This document shows, one piece after another, positions 8,664 to 18,267 of a DNA stretch of 64,000 nt. The position numbers and the translations under genes were made by a program. This stretch comes from Skermanella pratensis. GTDB lineage: Bacteria > Pseudomonadota > Alphaproteobacteria > Azospirillales > Azospirillaceae. How positions within the stretch are numbered: the first letter of the stretch is position 1; each line of letters starts with the position of its first letter. Under the pieces are notes generated by a model, which did no database searches, was not told the DNA's origin, and saw only the letters and a program-made list of their open reading frames with translations. The stretch spans positions 3,588,501 to 3,652,500 of the forward strand of contig NZ_CP030265.1 in the NCBI RefSeq assembly GCF_008843145.1. The letters are read 5' to 3'.

Positions 8664-9071
8664 TCAAACGGCTTTGCGCACCAGGACCGGTTCTTCGACG
8701 ACGGATAGCCTGTCGGCGCTCTTCGGAAGCTTCTCGGCGATCCCGAGCGCCGTTTCGCGCCGCCGCATCTCTTCCCAGATATCGTCTGGGGTGATCCCCA
8801 TGTCCGCCCACAGAACCGTCAGGTTGTAGATCAGGTCGACGCTCTCCGCGACGACGCCGTCGTGGTTGTCCTGGACGGCTTCGATCACGATCTCGACCGC
8901 CTCCTCCCCGACTTTCTGGGCCATTTTCGCCCGGCCGGCCTGTTGGAGCTTGGCCGTGCGCGACTTCTTCGGGTCGAGTTCCCGGTGCTCAAGGATGGAT
9001 TCGTATAGACGTCTCAACGAGTCATGCATGATATGGGTACCAATGGCCGGCGAAGCGGGACTGCGGCTCAC
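8664..9071 (-). CDS. hisE: Phosphoribosyl-ATP pyrophosphohydrolase-like protein (HisE family)
   Basis: 135 residues with the MazG/HisE all-alpha pyrophosphohydrolase core: the metal-binding pattern KVGEEAVEIVIEA and a later ESVDLIYNLTVLWAD helix. HisE hydrolyses phosphoribosyl-ATP in histidine biosynthesis. No other his gene is in the window, so this may be a detached hisE or a paralogue. The start could also be Met at 9029 (MHDSLRRLYES), which begins at the usual HisE N-terminus; neither start has a strong ribosome site. Convergent with the CYTH gene. Confidence 0.8.
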   Translation of the reverse strand: MSRSPASPAIGTHIMHDSLRRLYESILEHRELDPKKSRTAKLQQAGRAKMAQKVGEEAVEIVIEAVQDNHDGVVAESVDLIYNLTVLWADMGITPDDIWEEMRRRETALGIAEKLPKSADRLSVVEEPVLVRKAV

Positions 9072-9193
9072 TATGCCTGAGTCGCCCCTATCCTGGAAAT
9101 GTAATGACAGACCTTACAAGTGGTAAGCTGACGCAGTCTTGTCAGCCGTTTTCTATCCCTCTTTCGGACAGAATGCCCAGGCCAAAGTGACGC

Positions 9194-9970
9194 TCAGGCG
9201 AAATCCCGGAAGCTGTCGGCCGCCGCCCGGTCGTAGCCCTGGCTGGCCCGCAGGAGCTGGCGCGTATACTCCTGCGCGGCCTTGCCCCGCCGCAGATCCG
9301 CGACGGACATCTCCTCCACCACGCGGCCCCGGTTCATCACGGCCAGCCGGTCGCACATGTATGCGACCACCGCAAGATTGTGGCTGACCAGGATGTAGGT
9401 CAGGGCCCGCTCGGCCCGGAGCCGCTTCAGCAGGTTGAGGATTTCGGCCTGGACGGAGACGTCCAGGGCGGAGGTCGGCTCGTCCAGCAGCAGCACGCGC
9501 GGCTCCAGGATCAGGGCGCGCGCGATGGCGACCCGCTGGCGCTGCCCGCCCGAAAGCTGGTGGGGAAAGCGGAATCGGAACCGGGGGCCGAGCCCGACTT
9601 CGCCAAGGACGCGCTCGATGCGCCGGTCGGCATCGCCAAGCCCGTGGATCGAGACGGGTTCCGCCAGGATGCGGTCGATGGTGTGGCGCGGGTGAAGCGA
9701 GCCATAGGGGTCCTGGAACACCATCTGGCAGCGCTTGAAGAACGCCTTGTCCCGGCGCTGCCGCTGCGGCTGCCCGTCGACCGACACGATCCCCGTCCAG
9801 TCCGGGTTGAGTCCGCTGATCGCGCGCAGCACGGTGGATTTGCCGGAGCCGGACTCGCCGACCAGCCCGAAGCTTTCGCCCTCGCCGACCCGGAAGGTGA
9901 CGCCCTGGACCGCGTGGATGGCGCTCTCGCCATGGCCGAAGGTGACGTTCAGGTCCTCGACCTCGATCAT
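9194..9970 (-). CDS. Oligopeptide/dipeptide ABC transporter ATP-binding protein (DppF-like)
   Basis: 258-residue ATPase of the peptide/nickel importer group. Walker A GESGSGKS (38-45), Q-loop VFQDPYGSLHPR, signature LSGGQRQRVAIARAL, Walker [12 protein letters not shown] and the switch His in LVSHNLAVV are all intact. The ATG overlaps the last codon of the preceding ATPase gene by four bases. It is the last gene of the importer operon. Unlike many DppF proteins it has only a short C-terminal extension. Confidence 0.92.
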   Translation of the reverse strand: MIEVEDLNVTFGHGESAIHAVQGVTFRVGEGESFGLVGESGSGKSTVLRAISGLNPDWTGIVSVDGQPQRQRRDKAFFKRCQMVFQDPYGSLHPRHTIDRILAEPVSIHGLGDADRRIERVLGEVGLGPRFRFRFPHQLSGGQRQRVAIARALILEPRVLLLDEPTSALDVSVQAEILNLLKRLRAERALTYILVSHNLAVVAYMCDRLAVMNRGRVVEEMSVADLRRGKAAQEYTRQLLRASQGYDRAAADSFRDFA

Positions 9971-10869
9971 CGGCCGCCGCCCGTTCCGCCGCCCGTTCCG
10001 CTGCCCGTTCCGCTGCCCGCTCCGTTGTCCGCCCAGGCGGGGTCGCGGGCCAGGACCGGCAGCTCGGGCCGCGTCTCGTCCAGCCTGGGCAGGCTGTCGA
10101 GCAGGCCGCGGGTGTAGGGGTGCTTCGCGTCGTGCAGCTCGTCGGCCCGGCAGGTCTCGACCACCCGGCCGGCATACATGATCAGGATCCGGTCGCAGAA
10201 CGACGCGACGAGGTTCAGATCGTGACTGATGAAGATCAGCCCCATGCCCCGCCTGCCGCACAACTCGTCCATGATCGCCAGCACCTGCATCTGGACCGTC
10301 ACGTCCAGGGCCGATGTCGGCTCGTCCGCGATCAGCAGGTCGGGGTCGGGGATCAGCATCATCGCGATCATGATGCGCTGCCCCATCCCGCCGGAGACCT
10401 CGTGCGGGTACAGGTCGAACACCCGCTCCGGATCGCGGATGCGGACGGAGTCCAGCATCTCCAGCGCGCGCCGCCTGGCTTCGCGCCGGCCGGCGCCGCT
10501 GTGGACCTGGTAAGCCTCCGCGATCTGGCGGCCCACCGTCATCACCGGGTTGAGCGAGAACTTGGGGTCCTGCATGACCATGGAGATACGGCGTCCCCGG
10601 ATGCCGCGCAGCGTGCGCTCGGACGCGGTGCGCAGGTCGGTGCCGTCGAACTCGATCCGGTCGGCGGCGACCTCGCCCGGCGGCGGCACCAGCCGCAGGA
10701 CGGCGCGCCCGGTCATGGACTTGCCCGAGCCGGACTCGCCGACGATGCCCAGCTTCTCCCGTCCGACGGTGAAGGAGACGCCGCGGACGGCCTCGGTGAA
10801 GCCGTCGCGCGCCGGGAAGCGGACGCGCAGGTTCTCGACGGTGAGGAGCGGGGGTGTCAGGGAAGTCAT
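9967..10869 (-). CDS. Oligopeptide/dipeptide ABC transporter ATP-binding protein (DppD-like)
   Basis: 300-residue ATPase partner. Walker A GESGSGKS (44-51), signature [15 protein letters not shown], Walker [13 protein letters not shown] and switch [11 protein letters not shown] are present, with the family's C-terminal [15 protein letters not shown] motif. The extreme C-terminus is a Gly/Ser/Thr repeat tail encoded by a 12-bp tandem repeat (9977-10024). The start overlaps the upstream permease stop by four bases. It energises substrate import together with the DppF-like subunit. Confidence 0.92.
   Translation of the reverse strand: MTSLTPPLLTVENLRVRFPARDGFTEAVRGVSFTVGREKLGIVGESGSGKSMTGRAVLRLVPPPGEVAADRIEFDGTDLRTASERTLRGIRGRRISMVMQDPKFSLNPVMTVGRQIAEAYQVHSGAGRREARRRALEMLDSVRIRDPERVFDLYPHEVSGGMGQRIMIAMMLIPDPDLLIADEPTSALDVTVQMQVLAIMDELCGRRGMGLIFISHDLNLVASFCDRILIMYAGRVVETCRADELHDAKHPYTRGLLDSLPRLDETRPELPVLARDPAWADNGAGSGTGSGTGGGTGGGR
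9977..10024. repeat. 12-bp minisatellite, four copies, in the dppD-like 3' end
   Basis: Four tandem 12-bp units (CCGCCCGTTCCG twice, then two variants with one or two changes). They encode the GSGT/GGGT tail of the DppD-like ATPase and end 7 bases before the start of the DppF-like gene, so copy-number change in 12-bp steps would preserve the frame. Confidence 0.85.
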
Positions 10870-11795
10870 CCGTTCTTGGGGTCCAGCACGTCGCGCAGCC
10901 CGTCGCCCAGCAGGTTGAAGCCCAGGCTGACGACGAAGATCGCGAGGCCCGGCAAGGTGGCGACCCACCACTGTTCGAGCAGGTACTGCCGGCCGGTCGA
11001 GATCATGGCGCCCCATTCCGGCAGCGGCGGCTGGGCGCCCAACCCCAGGAAGCCCAGCCCCGCGGCGGTCAGGATGATGCCGGCCATGTCGAGCGTCACC
11101 CGGACGATCAGGGAGGAAGTGCAGAGCGGGACCACATGCCCCGCGATGATCCGCACGGGCGAGGCGCCCTGAAGGCGGACCGCGCTGATGAAGTCGCTGT
11201 GGCGGATCGTCATGGTCTCCGCGCGGGCGATGCGGGCATAGGGAGGCCAGGAGGTGATCGCGATGGCGATGACCGCGTTCTCGATTCCGGGTCCCAGCGC
11301 CGCGACGAAGGCCAGTGCCAGGATCAGCTTGGGGAAGGCCAGGAAGATGTCGGTGACCCGCATCAGCACGATGTCGGTCCAGCCGCCCAGATAGCCGGAC
11401 ACGGTGCCGATCAGCAACCCGACTACCGGGGCGGTGACCGCCACCAGGAGCACGATGTAGAGCGTCAGCCGCGAGCCGTGGACGACGCGCGAGAAGATGT
11501 CGCGACCGAACTGGTCGGTACCGAACCAGTGGGCGAAGCTCGGCGGCTGCAGCCGGTTCGCGAGGTCCTGGTCGTAGGGCGACTGGGTCGCGATCAGCGG
11601 CGCGAACAAGGCGACGAGGACCAGGGCCGCGATGATGAAGAAGCCTACCATCGCCAGCCGATTGCGCGAGAAGGTCAGCCAGCCGGCATAGAGCCGGCCC
11701 AGCCGGGCCTGCCCGCGCGAGCGCGGCGTGTCGGTCAGCAGCCAGTCGCGCAGGCTGTTGCTCGTTCGGGTGCCGTCCATCGGGGCGCCGGTCAT
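10866..11795 (-). CDS. Peptide ABC transporter permease (DppC-like)
   Basis: 309-residue inner-membrane permease. A cytoplasmic N-terminus leads to a first helix ([20 protein letters not shown]), the family [16 protein letters not shown] motif, then the BPD_transp_1 domain with the EAA loop around [16 protein letters not shown]. It overlaps the partner permease and the ATPase gene by four bases each. It forms a heterodimer channel with the DppB-like protein. Start 11795 is chosen for the ATGA overlap; Met at 11780 is an alternative. Confidence 0.92.
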   Translation of the reverse strand: MTGAPMDGTRTSNSLRDWLLTDTPRSRGQARLGRLYAGWLTFSRNRLAMVGFFIIAALVLVALFAPLIATQSPYDQDLANRLQPPSFAHWFGTDQFGRDIFSRVVHGSRLTLYIVLLVAVTAPVVGLLIGTVSGYLGGWTDIVLMRVTDIFLAFPKLILALAFVAALGPGIENAVIAIAITSWPPYARIARAETMTIRHSDFISAVRLQGASPVRIIAGHVVPLCTSSLIVRVTLDMAGIILTAAGLGFLGLGAQPPLPEWGAMISTGRQYLLEQWWVATLPGLAIFVVSLGFNLLGDGLRDVLDPKNG

Positions 11796-12862
11796 CGCCG
11801 GGCCCTCGGGTCGAGCAGCCGGTACAGCAGGTCCGACAGCAGGTTCAGGCCGATGAAGACGGCTCCCACCACCAGCGTTCCGCCCAGCACGGCGTTCATG
11901 TCGGCGCTCAGCAGGCTGTTGGTGATGTACTGGCCGAGCCCCGGCCAGGCGAACACGGTCTCGGTCAGGACGGAGCCTTCCAGCAGGGTGGCGTAGGACA
12001 GCGCCACCACCGTGATGAGCGGCACGGCGATGTTGCCCAGCGCATGGCGCCAGATCACCCGCGTTTCGGAAAGGCCCTTGACCCGGGCGGTCGTGATGTA
12101 TTCCTGCCTGAGTTGGTCCAGCATGAAGCTGCGGGTCATGCGGCTGATATAGGCGATGCTGAAATAGCCCAGGATCGAGGCGGGCAGCACCAGATGGGAC
12201 AGGGCGTTCCAGAAGATCTCGGTCTCGCCGGCCAGCAGCGCGTCCACGGTCAGGATGCCGGTCACCGGATCGACCAGCCCGTCGTAGAACACGTCGAGCC
12301 TGCCCGGCCCCGGCGCCCAGTCCAGCTTGGCGTAGAACAGCAGCAGCCCGACCAGCCCCAGCCAGAACACCGGCACCGAATAGCCCACCAGTCCCAGCAC
12401 GCGCACCAGATGGTCCGGCCAGCGTCCGCGATGGACGGCGGCCATCACGCCTGCGGGAATGCCCAGCACCACGCCGATGATGACGGCGGCGGTGGCCAGT
12501 TCCAGGGTGGCGGGGAAGACCCGGGCGACATCCTCCAGCACCGGGCGCGAGGTCAGCACCGATGTGCCGAGGTCGCCGCGCGCCACGTCGGCGACGTAGA
12601 GGCCGAACTGCTGCCACAGCGGCAGGTCCAGACCCAGCTCCTGCCGCATCCGTTCGTAGGTCTCGGCGTTGGCGCGGTCGCCGACGGCGGCCAACACCGG
12701 ATCGATCGGCACGACGCGGCCGATCAGGAAGGTCACGAGCAGCAGTCCGAGCAGCGTGAGCGCCACGGAGGCCAGCAGCCCGGCGACCCGCCGCAGCGGC
12801 CCCGCGGGGCGCCGGGGCCGCCGGGCGGCGGTATTGCCGCCCGCTTTGATGATGTCGGTCAA
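11792..12862 (-). CDS. Peptide ABC transporter permease (DppB-like)
   Basis: 356-residue inner-membrane permease with an N-terminal helix (LLASVALTLLGLLLVTFLIG), the family's external loop (QELGLDLPLWQQFG), and a BPD_transp_1 domain whose EAA motif is EYITTARVKGLSETRVI. It starts six bases after the binding-protein gene and overlaps the DppC-like gene. A basic N-terminal stretch of about 25 residues is longer than usual. Confidence 0.92.
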   Translation of the reverse strand: MTDIIKAGGNTAARRPRRPAGPLRRVAGLLASVALTLLGLLLVTFLIGRVVPIDPVLAAVGDRANAETYERMRQELGLDLPLWQQFGLYVADVARGDLGTSVLTSRPVLEDVARVFPATLELATAAVIIGVVLGIPAGVMAAVHRGRWPDHLVRVLGLVGYSVPVFWLGLVGLLLFYAKLDWAPGPGRLDVFYDGLVDPVTGILTVDALLAGETEIFWNALSHLVLPASILGYFSIAYISRMTRSFMLDQLRQEYITTARVKGLSETRVIWRHALGNIAVPLITVVALSYATLLEGSVLTETVFAWPGLGQYITNSLLSADMNAVLGGTLVVGAVFIGLNLLSDLLYRLLDPRARR

Positions 12863-12868
12863 GACCCG

Positions 12869-14482
12869 CTACTTCTTGGTCGCGAGCCGGTACAGGTTGG
12901 TGTCGAAGCTGGGCCCCCAGACCAGCCCTTCCACATTGGTGCGAACCGCCGGGACCTCGACCTGCTGGAACATGACGACGAAGGGGCTGTCCTCCATCAC
13001 CGTCTTCTGCAGTTCCTGGTATGTGGCGGCCCGCTTGCCGGCGTCCCGCTCCAGCACGGCCGAGGCGGTCTTCCCGGTCAGCTCGGGAATGTCCCAGGCG
13101 TTCCGCCAGGCGAGCGTCTTGGACGTGCCGTCGTCCGCGTTGTTCGGGTTGGACGCGAAGGTCTCGGCGTTGGTGTGAGGGTCCTGGTAGTCGGGACCCC
13201 ACTGGCCGATATAGATGTCCTGATTGCGGGCGCGATACTTGGTCAGCGCCTGCTTGCCGTCCATGGGCAGCAGCTCGATCTTCACGCCGGCCGCCGCGGC
13301 GCTGGCCTGGATCGTCTGCGCCATGTCCATGGTCGGCGAGGTGTTGCGCACGTCCATGGTGACGGTGAAGCCGTCCGGGTAGCCGGCGGCGGCCAGCAGC
13401 TCTCGCGCCTTCGCCGGGTCGTACTTGAACGGCTTGTCCTCCACGGCGCCCAGGAAGCCCTTGGGCAGGAAAGCCTGGTGGACGGTGCCGAGGCCGTTCA
13501 TGATGCTGCCGCGCATGGCGTCGTAATCGACCAGGTAGCGCATCGCCTTGCGCACCTCTGGCTTGGCGAGGATCTCGTTCTTCTGGTTGAGGCTGATGTA
13601 CCAGAGGGTGCCCTTGGGCGCCTCGACCAGCCTGATGTCCTTGGATGCCCGAAGCGGCTCGAACTGCTCGGGCTTGAGGTTGCGCGCGACGTCCACGTCG
13701 CCCTTCTCCAGCAGGAGCCGCTGGGTGGCGGGCTCCGGAATGTGGCGGATGATCACCCGCTTCATGGACGGGCCGCCCTGCCAGTAGCCGGGGAAGGCGT
13801 CCAGCATCAGCATCTCGCTGGCCTTCCACTGGCGCAGCTTGAACGGGCCGGAGCCGGCGGAGTTGGTCTTCAGCCAGGTGGTCCCGAAATCGCCGTCCTT
13901 CTCGTTCTCCTGGACCAGCTTGGCATCGACGATCGAGGCGACCCCGGCGGTCAGGCAGTACAGGACGAAAGTGGGGGCGTAGGCCTGGTCGGTCTCCATC
14001 ACCAGCGTGCCGGAGTCGGTGGCCCGGACCTTCTGGTCCACATTGTCCTTGGTGAAGCCGAACTGGGTCAGGATGAAGGCCGGCGACTTGTTCAGCTTGA
14101 CCGCGCGGCGCAGCGAATAGGCCGCGTCCTCGGCGGTGAGGGCATTGCCGGAGTGGAACTTGACGCCGTCTCGGATCTTGAAGGTGTAGGTCTTGCCGTC
14201 GTCCGAGACCTCCCAGCTTTCCGCCAGCCCGGGCAGGATCCTGCTGACGTCGTTCACGTCGTAGGAGATCAGCCGCTCATAGACCTGGGCGCCGTATTCG
14301 GCGCCCGACAGCTCGAAGATCTCGGCCGGATCGAGGCTGATGATGTCGTCGAACTGCCAAGCCATGACCAGCGCGTCCTTCGGCGTGTCCGCCAGGGCCG
14401 GCGTTGCGGTCCCGACGCCGGTTCCCACGACCGCGAGCGCCACGAAGGCGGCTCCCATCAGACTCCGGGCGAACTTATCCAT
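12869..14482 (-). CDS. Peptide/nickel ABC transporter substrate-binding protein
   Basis: 537-residue periplasmic binding protein (SBP_bac_5 family). A Sec signal peptide ends at ALA-DT (about residue 32). The mature protein opens with DALVMAWQFDDIISLDPAEIF and contains the family hallmark GVKFHSGNALTAEDAAYSLRR in two parts, typical for dipeptide/oligopeptide binders. An AGGAGAGAGG ribosome site is 7-10 bases upstream of the ATG at 14482, which decides the start over longer readings. It is first in the five-gene importer operon. The transported substrate cannot be read from sequence. Confidence 0.93.
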   Translation of the reverse strand: MDKFARSLMGAAFVALAVVGTGVGTATPALADTPKDALVMAWQFDDIISLDPAEIFELSGAEYGAQVYERLISYDVNDVSRILPGLAESWEVSDDGKTYTFKIRDGVKFHSGNALTAEDAAYSLRRAVKLNKSPAFILTQFGFTKDNVDQKVRATDSGTLVMETDQAYAPTFVLYCLTAGVASIVDAKLVQENEKDGDFGTTWLKTNSAGSGPFKLRQWKASEMLMLDAFPGYWQGGPSMKRVIIRHIPEPATQRLLLEKGDVDVARNLKPEQFEPLRASKDIRLVEAPKGTLWYISLNQKNEILAKPEVRKAMRYLVDYDAMRGSIMNGLGTVHQAFLPKGFLGAVEDKPFKYDPAKARELLAAAGYPDGFTVTMDVRNTSPTMDMAQTIQASAAAAGVKIELLPMDGKQALTKYRARNQDIYIGQWGPDYQDPHTNAETFASNPNNADDGTSKTLAWRNAWDIPELTGKTASAVLERDAGKRAATYQELQKTVMEDSPFVVMFQQVEVPAVRTNVEGLVWGPSFDTNLYRLATKK

Positions 14483-14721
14483 GAAGCGGCCTCTCTCCTG
14501 CTGTCCTGGCATCTTGTTGATTCATTTGCCCTGTCCGCTCCCGGCGGCAGGCAGCGATGCACCTGCGAAGGATTGACCGTCCGGTCAGGTCCTGTCAAGC
14601 GACGCACCCGGAGAAGCGGCGCGTCGGAATTGCTGCCCTCCGGCTTTTGGGGGTCGCGCCGGCCGCGTCCGCGGGGCAGGATGCGGCCGCCTTGCTCCCT
14701 CTGGAAAGCACCCCATCCATC

Positions 14722-16011
14722 ATGCTGCCGATCGTCCGTTCCATCTCCTCCCTGCTGACCGCCGTGGCCCTGCTGATGCTGGGCAGCGGAATGCTCAGCA
14801 CGCTGGTCGGCGTCCGGCTGACGGCGACCGGGGTCGGGCCGGTGGCGATCGGGTTCGTGATGGCGGCCTATTACGCCGGGCTGACGGCGGGGTCGCTGTT
14901 CGGCTACCGGGTCATCGCCAAGGTCGGGCATATCCGGGCCTTCGCGGCTTTCGCGTCGGTATTCTCCGCCGCGACCCTCGGGCATGCGCTCTATCTCAGC
15001 CTGCCGCTGTGGGCGGTGTTGAGGCTGGCCGAGGGCTTCTGCATGGCCGGCCTGTTCATGTGCATCGAGAGCTGGCTGAACGACCGGGCGACCAGCCGGA
15101 CGCGCGGGCAGATGCTGTCGCTCTACATGATCACGCTGTACGGCGCCATGGCGGTCGGGCAGCAGCTGCTCAACCTGGACGACCCGACGGGCATGCTGCG
15201 CTTCATCGCGATCTCGATGCTGACCTCGCTGGCGCTGGTGCCGGTCGCGCTGACCCGCAAGGCGCCGCCCCTGCTGCCCGACATCGCCTCCTTCGGCATC
15301 CGGCGGCTCTACGAGGCGTCGCCGCTGGGGATCTTCGGGACCTTCGTCAGCGGCATCGTGACCGGCGCCATCTACGGCCTGGCGCCGGTCTACGGCACCC
15401 AGCAGGGATTCGGGACCGCCGGCACCGCGCTGTTCATGACCGTGATCATCCTGGGCGGCGTCGCGCTGCAATGGCCGCTGGGCAAGCTGTCGGACGTGTT
15501 CGACCGCCGCTCCGTGATCATCGCCCTGTCGGCGGCCACGGCGGCGGCCAGCGTGGGCATGATCACGGCGTCGGAAATGGGCGGCGACCTGATGCTGATG
15601 CTGGTGGCGGCCCTGTTCGGCGGGCTGTCCTTCACGCTGTATCCCGTCTGCGTCGCCCACACCAACGACCATATCGACAAGGCGGAGCTGGTGCAGGCCA
15701 GCGGCGGCCTGATCCTGTCCTATTCGGTCGGCGCCACGCTTGGACCGCTGGCCGGCTCCGCGGCCATGTCTGTGCTGGGCGGGCCGGGTCTGTTCGCCTT
15801 CACGGGTGCCGGCGCCGCGGCGGCCGTGGTGTTCGGCCTCTACCGGACCGTCAAGCGCGCCGCTCCGCCGTCGGAGGCGCAGGGGCCGTTCCGAAGCCTG
15901 CCGCGGACCACGCCGGTGGCGGCACCCCTGGACCCGCGGGGCGAGGACGAACCGCAGCTCTCCCTGGACCTGCCGGAGAGCCCGCCGGGCGGGCGGCATG
16001 CCGCGGAATGA
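14722..16011 (+). CDS. MFS transporter (YcaD-like)
   Basis: 429-residue inner-membrane carrier with about twelve hydrophobic helices; residues 1-390 carry the MFS fold, with GYRVIAKVGHIRAF (loop 2-3 type motif) and GKLSDVFDRRSV (loop 8-9 repeat of it). The pattern CIESWLNDRATSRTRGQ after helix 4 is characteristic of the YcaD-like group. A hydrophilic, Pro-rich tail of about 45 residues follows. It is divergent from the peptide-importer operon; the substrate is unknown. Confidence 0.85.
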   Translation: MLPIVRSISSLLTAVALLMLGSGMLSTLVGVRLTATGVGPVAIGFVMAAYYAGLTAGSLFGYRVIAKVGHIRAFAAFASVFSAATLGHALYLSLPLWAVLRLAEGFCMAGLFMCIESWLNDRATSRTRGQMLSLYMITLYGAMAVGQQLLNLDDPTGMLRFIAISMLTSLALVPVALTRKAPPLLPDIASFGIRRLYEASPLGIFGTFVSGIVTGAIYGLAPVYGTQQGFGTAGTALFMTVIILGGVALQWPLGKLSDVFDRRSVIIALSAATAAASVGMITASEMGGDLMLMLVAALFGGLSFTLYPVCVAHTNDHIDKAELVQASGGLILSYSVGATLGPLAGSAAMSVLGGPGLFAFTGAGAAAAVVFGLYRTVKRAAPPSEAQGPFRSLPRTTPVAAPLDPRGEDEPQLSLDLPESPPGGRHAAE

Positions 16012-16145
16012 GGCAGTCCCGGCCTCCACAGGCACGCTTGCCATTGGCTCCTCAGCCGACTGGAGATATGTTGTAGGCAAATCGGTCGACCAACCAGTCG
16101 GGGCAATCCGGCCCCGGCGCAGAGCAATAAAGTGGAGTATGATTG

Positions 16146-16985
16146 ATGGCGGGCAGCGCGCTCACCTTTTTCAAGGGACAGTGGCTCGAAGGCAACCCGG
16201 GGATCATCGGTCCGATGAGCCACTGCATGTGGCTGTCGTCGGTGGTGTTCGACGGCGCCCGCGCGTTCGAGGGCGTGGCGCCCGACCTGGACCGCCACTG
16301 CGAGCGGCTGATCGCCTCCGGGCACGCCCTGGGACTGGCGCCCATGCTGACGGCCGGCGAGATCCAGGAACTGGCGATCGACGGCATCGGCCGGTTCCCG
16401 CCCGGCATCGCGCTCTATATCCGACCGATGTTCTTCGCCGAGGAAGGCTGGGTGATGCCCGACCCGGCGAGCACCGCCTTCGCGCTGACCATCCATGAGT
16501 CGCCGATGCCCCCGGTCGCCGGGTTCACCGCCTGCCTGTCGACCAAGCGGCGCCCCCTGCCCGGCACCGCCCCGACCGATGCCAAGGCATCCGCCCTCTA
16601 TCCCAACGCCGGCCTGGCGCTTCGCGAGGCTCAGGGCCGCGGCTTCGACAACGCGATCCTGCTGGACCCGCTGGGCAACGTGGCGGAGTTCGCGACCGCC
16701 AACCTGTTCATCGCCAAGGACGGAGCCGCCCACACGCCGGTGTGCAACGGCACTTTCCTGAACGGCATCACGCGCCAGCGGGTGGCGCAGCTGCTGCGCG
16801 ACGCCGGCGTCGCGGTGTACGAGCGCACGATCACCTGGACCGAGCTGATGGACGCCGACGAGGTGTTCTCCACCGGCAACTATTCCAAGGTCGTCCCGGT
16901 CACCCGGGTCGAGGACAGGCATTTCGAGCCCGGCGCGGTGTTCAAGCGCGCCCGCGGCCTCTACTGGGACTTCGCGCACCGGTGA
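16146..16985 (+). CDS. Class IV PLP-dependent aminotransferase
   Basis: 279 residues, fold-type IV (branched-chain aminotransferase, D-amino-acid aminotransferase, ADC lyase group). The PLP lysine is Lys147 in TDAKASALYPN; Glu181 in VAEFATANLF and the LNGITR phosphate-binding motif are in family order. The SSVVFDGARAFEG segment near the N-terminus resembles branched-chain aminotransferases. ATG 16146 is preferred over TTG 16143. The next gene overlaps by four bases (GTGA), so the two are probably cotranslated. Sequence alone does not separate branched-chain from D-amino-acid specificity. Confidence 0.85.
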   Translation: MAGSALTFFKGQWLEGNPGIIGPMSHCMWLSSVVFDGARAFEGVAPDLDRHCERLIASGHALGLAPMLTAGEIQELAIDGIGRFPPGIALYIRPMFFAEEGWVMPDPASTAFALTIHESPMPPVAGFTACLSTKRRPLPGTAPTDAKASALYPNAGLALREAQGRGFDNAILLDPLGNVAEFATANLFIAKDGAAHTPVCNGTFLNGITRQRVAQLLRDAGVAVYERTITWTELMDADEVFSTGNYSKVVPVTRVEDRHFEPGAVFKRARGLYWDFAHR

Positions 16986-18145
16986 GCGGCACCGACACGG
17001 CCCCCATGGTGCGCGACGGCCGGGACGGCGACGCGGAACAGCTGATCCGGCTGATGCGCGACGTGTTCTCCGAGTATCCCGGCTGCGTGCTCGACGTCGA
17101 CGGGGAGGAGCCCGACCTGCGCGCCATCGCGACGGCCTATGCCGGGTACGGCGGCCGGTTCTGGATCGCCGAGGACCCTTCGGACGGCCGCATCGTCGGC
17201 ATGGTCGGCGGCCGGCCGCTGGGCTCGGCCGGCGGGCATTGGGAGCTGAAGAAGCTCTATGTCGATCGCGGTGCCCGGGGCACCGGTCTGGGCACCCGCC
17301 TGGTGAAGCTGGTGGAAGCCGAGGCCGCGCGCCGGGGCGCGCCCATGCTGGAGCTGTGGAGCGATACGCGCTTCCATGACGCCCATCGCCTCTACCAGCG
17401 CCTGGGATACCGGCGCGGGACGGAGCTGCGCGAGCTGCACGACCTCAGCAACAGCGTCGAGTATCATTTTTCCAAGCCGGTCGCCGTGAGCAAGGAGACC
17501 CGATCGCTGGTCCGCATCCTGGAGCACCACGGGATCACCGTGGTGCTGGACGTCGGGGCCAATGTCGGCCAGTACGCGACGCGGCTTCGGCACGGCGGCT
17601 ATGACGGCAGGATCGTCTCGTTCGAGCCGCTGCCGGAGGCGAGGACCGCCCTCGCCCGGGCCGCCGCGGGAGACCCGTCGTGGCAGATAGCGCCGCAGGA
17701 TGCGCTCGGCGCCACGGAGGCAGAGGTCACGCTCAACGTCTCGGCGGAGTCGGACATGAGCTCGACCCTGCCGTTCCGGCCGGAGATGGGCGCCCTGCTC
17801 GACAGCGCCGCCTATACCGGGTCGGTCACCGTTCCGCTCACGCGGCTCGACCGGGTGTTCGACGAGCATGTGGCGTCCGGCGACCGCTGCTTCCTGAAGA
17901 TCGACACACAGGGCACTGAATCGGCCGTCCTGGAGGGTGCGGCCGGCCGGCTGGACCGGATATCCTGCATCCAGCTGGAGCTGTCGGTCGTGCCGGTCTA
18001 TCAGGGAGAACGGGGCTATCTGGAGATGATCGACGCCCTGGCCGGGCTGGGGTTCCAGCCGGCGCTCTTCATCCCTGGCTATTTCAACCGCCGCACGGCA
18101 CGAATGATATCCATGGACGGGGTGTTTGTACGTATATCCGAGTAA
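16982..18145 (+). CDS. GNAT acetyltransferase-FkbM methyltransferase fusion
   Basis: 387 residues with two enzymatic domains. Residues about 8-165 are a GNAT N-acetyltransferase: VDRGARGTGLGTRLV (94-108) holds the acetyl-CoA pyrophosphate loop and ARRLYQRLGY-like 'HRLYQRLGYRRG' closes the fold. Residues about 172-387 are an FkbM-family SAM methyltransferase with VLDVGANVGQYA (188-199), VSFEPLPEA (212-220) and KIDTQGTE (306-313). The domains abut almost without linker near residues 165-172. The GTG start overlaps the aminotransferase stop. The combination of aminotransferase, N-acetyltransferase and O-methyltransferase is the toolkit for a modified amino sugar or amino-acid decoration; that role is inference. 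Confidence 0.82.
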   Translation: MSGTDTAPMVRDGRDGDAEQLIRLMRDVFSEYPGCVLDVDGEEPDLRAIATAYAGYGGRFWIAEDPSDGRIVGMVGGRPLGSAGGHWELKKLYVDRGARGTGLGTRLVKLVEAEAARRGAPMLELWSDTRFHDAHRLYQRLGYRRGTELRELHDLSNSVEYHFSKPVAVSKETRSLVRILEHHGITVVLDVGANVGQYATRLRHGGYDGRIVSFEPLPEARTALARAAAGDPSWQIAPQDALGATEAEVTLNVSAESDMSSTLPFRPEMGALLDSAAYTGSVTVPLTRLDRVFDEHVASGDRCFLKIDTQGTESAVLEGAAGRLDRISCIQLELSVVPVYQGERGYLEMIDALAGLGFQPALFIPGYFNRRTARMISMDGVFVRISE

Positions 18146-18267
18146 TTTTCATTTAAGCATCTGTAAATGACTCGTCGGCCATACCTGTATGCGCCATCCG
18201 GGGCGTTCCGACGGCACGTTCGACATGGTCCGGACAGCAGCATTTCTAAGTTTCTGAAAGTGACTTC

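Noticed and set aside
11796-13829. Long N-terminal extension of the DppC-like permease frame
   Set aside because: The extension runs out of frame through the DppB-like gene; the permease starts naturally at 11795 with an ATGA overlap.
12044-14758. 904-codon plus-strand frame antisense to the peptide importer
   Set aside because: Antisense shadow of recognised permease and binding-protein genes; no domain.
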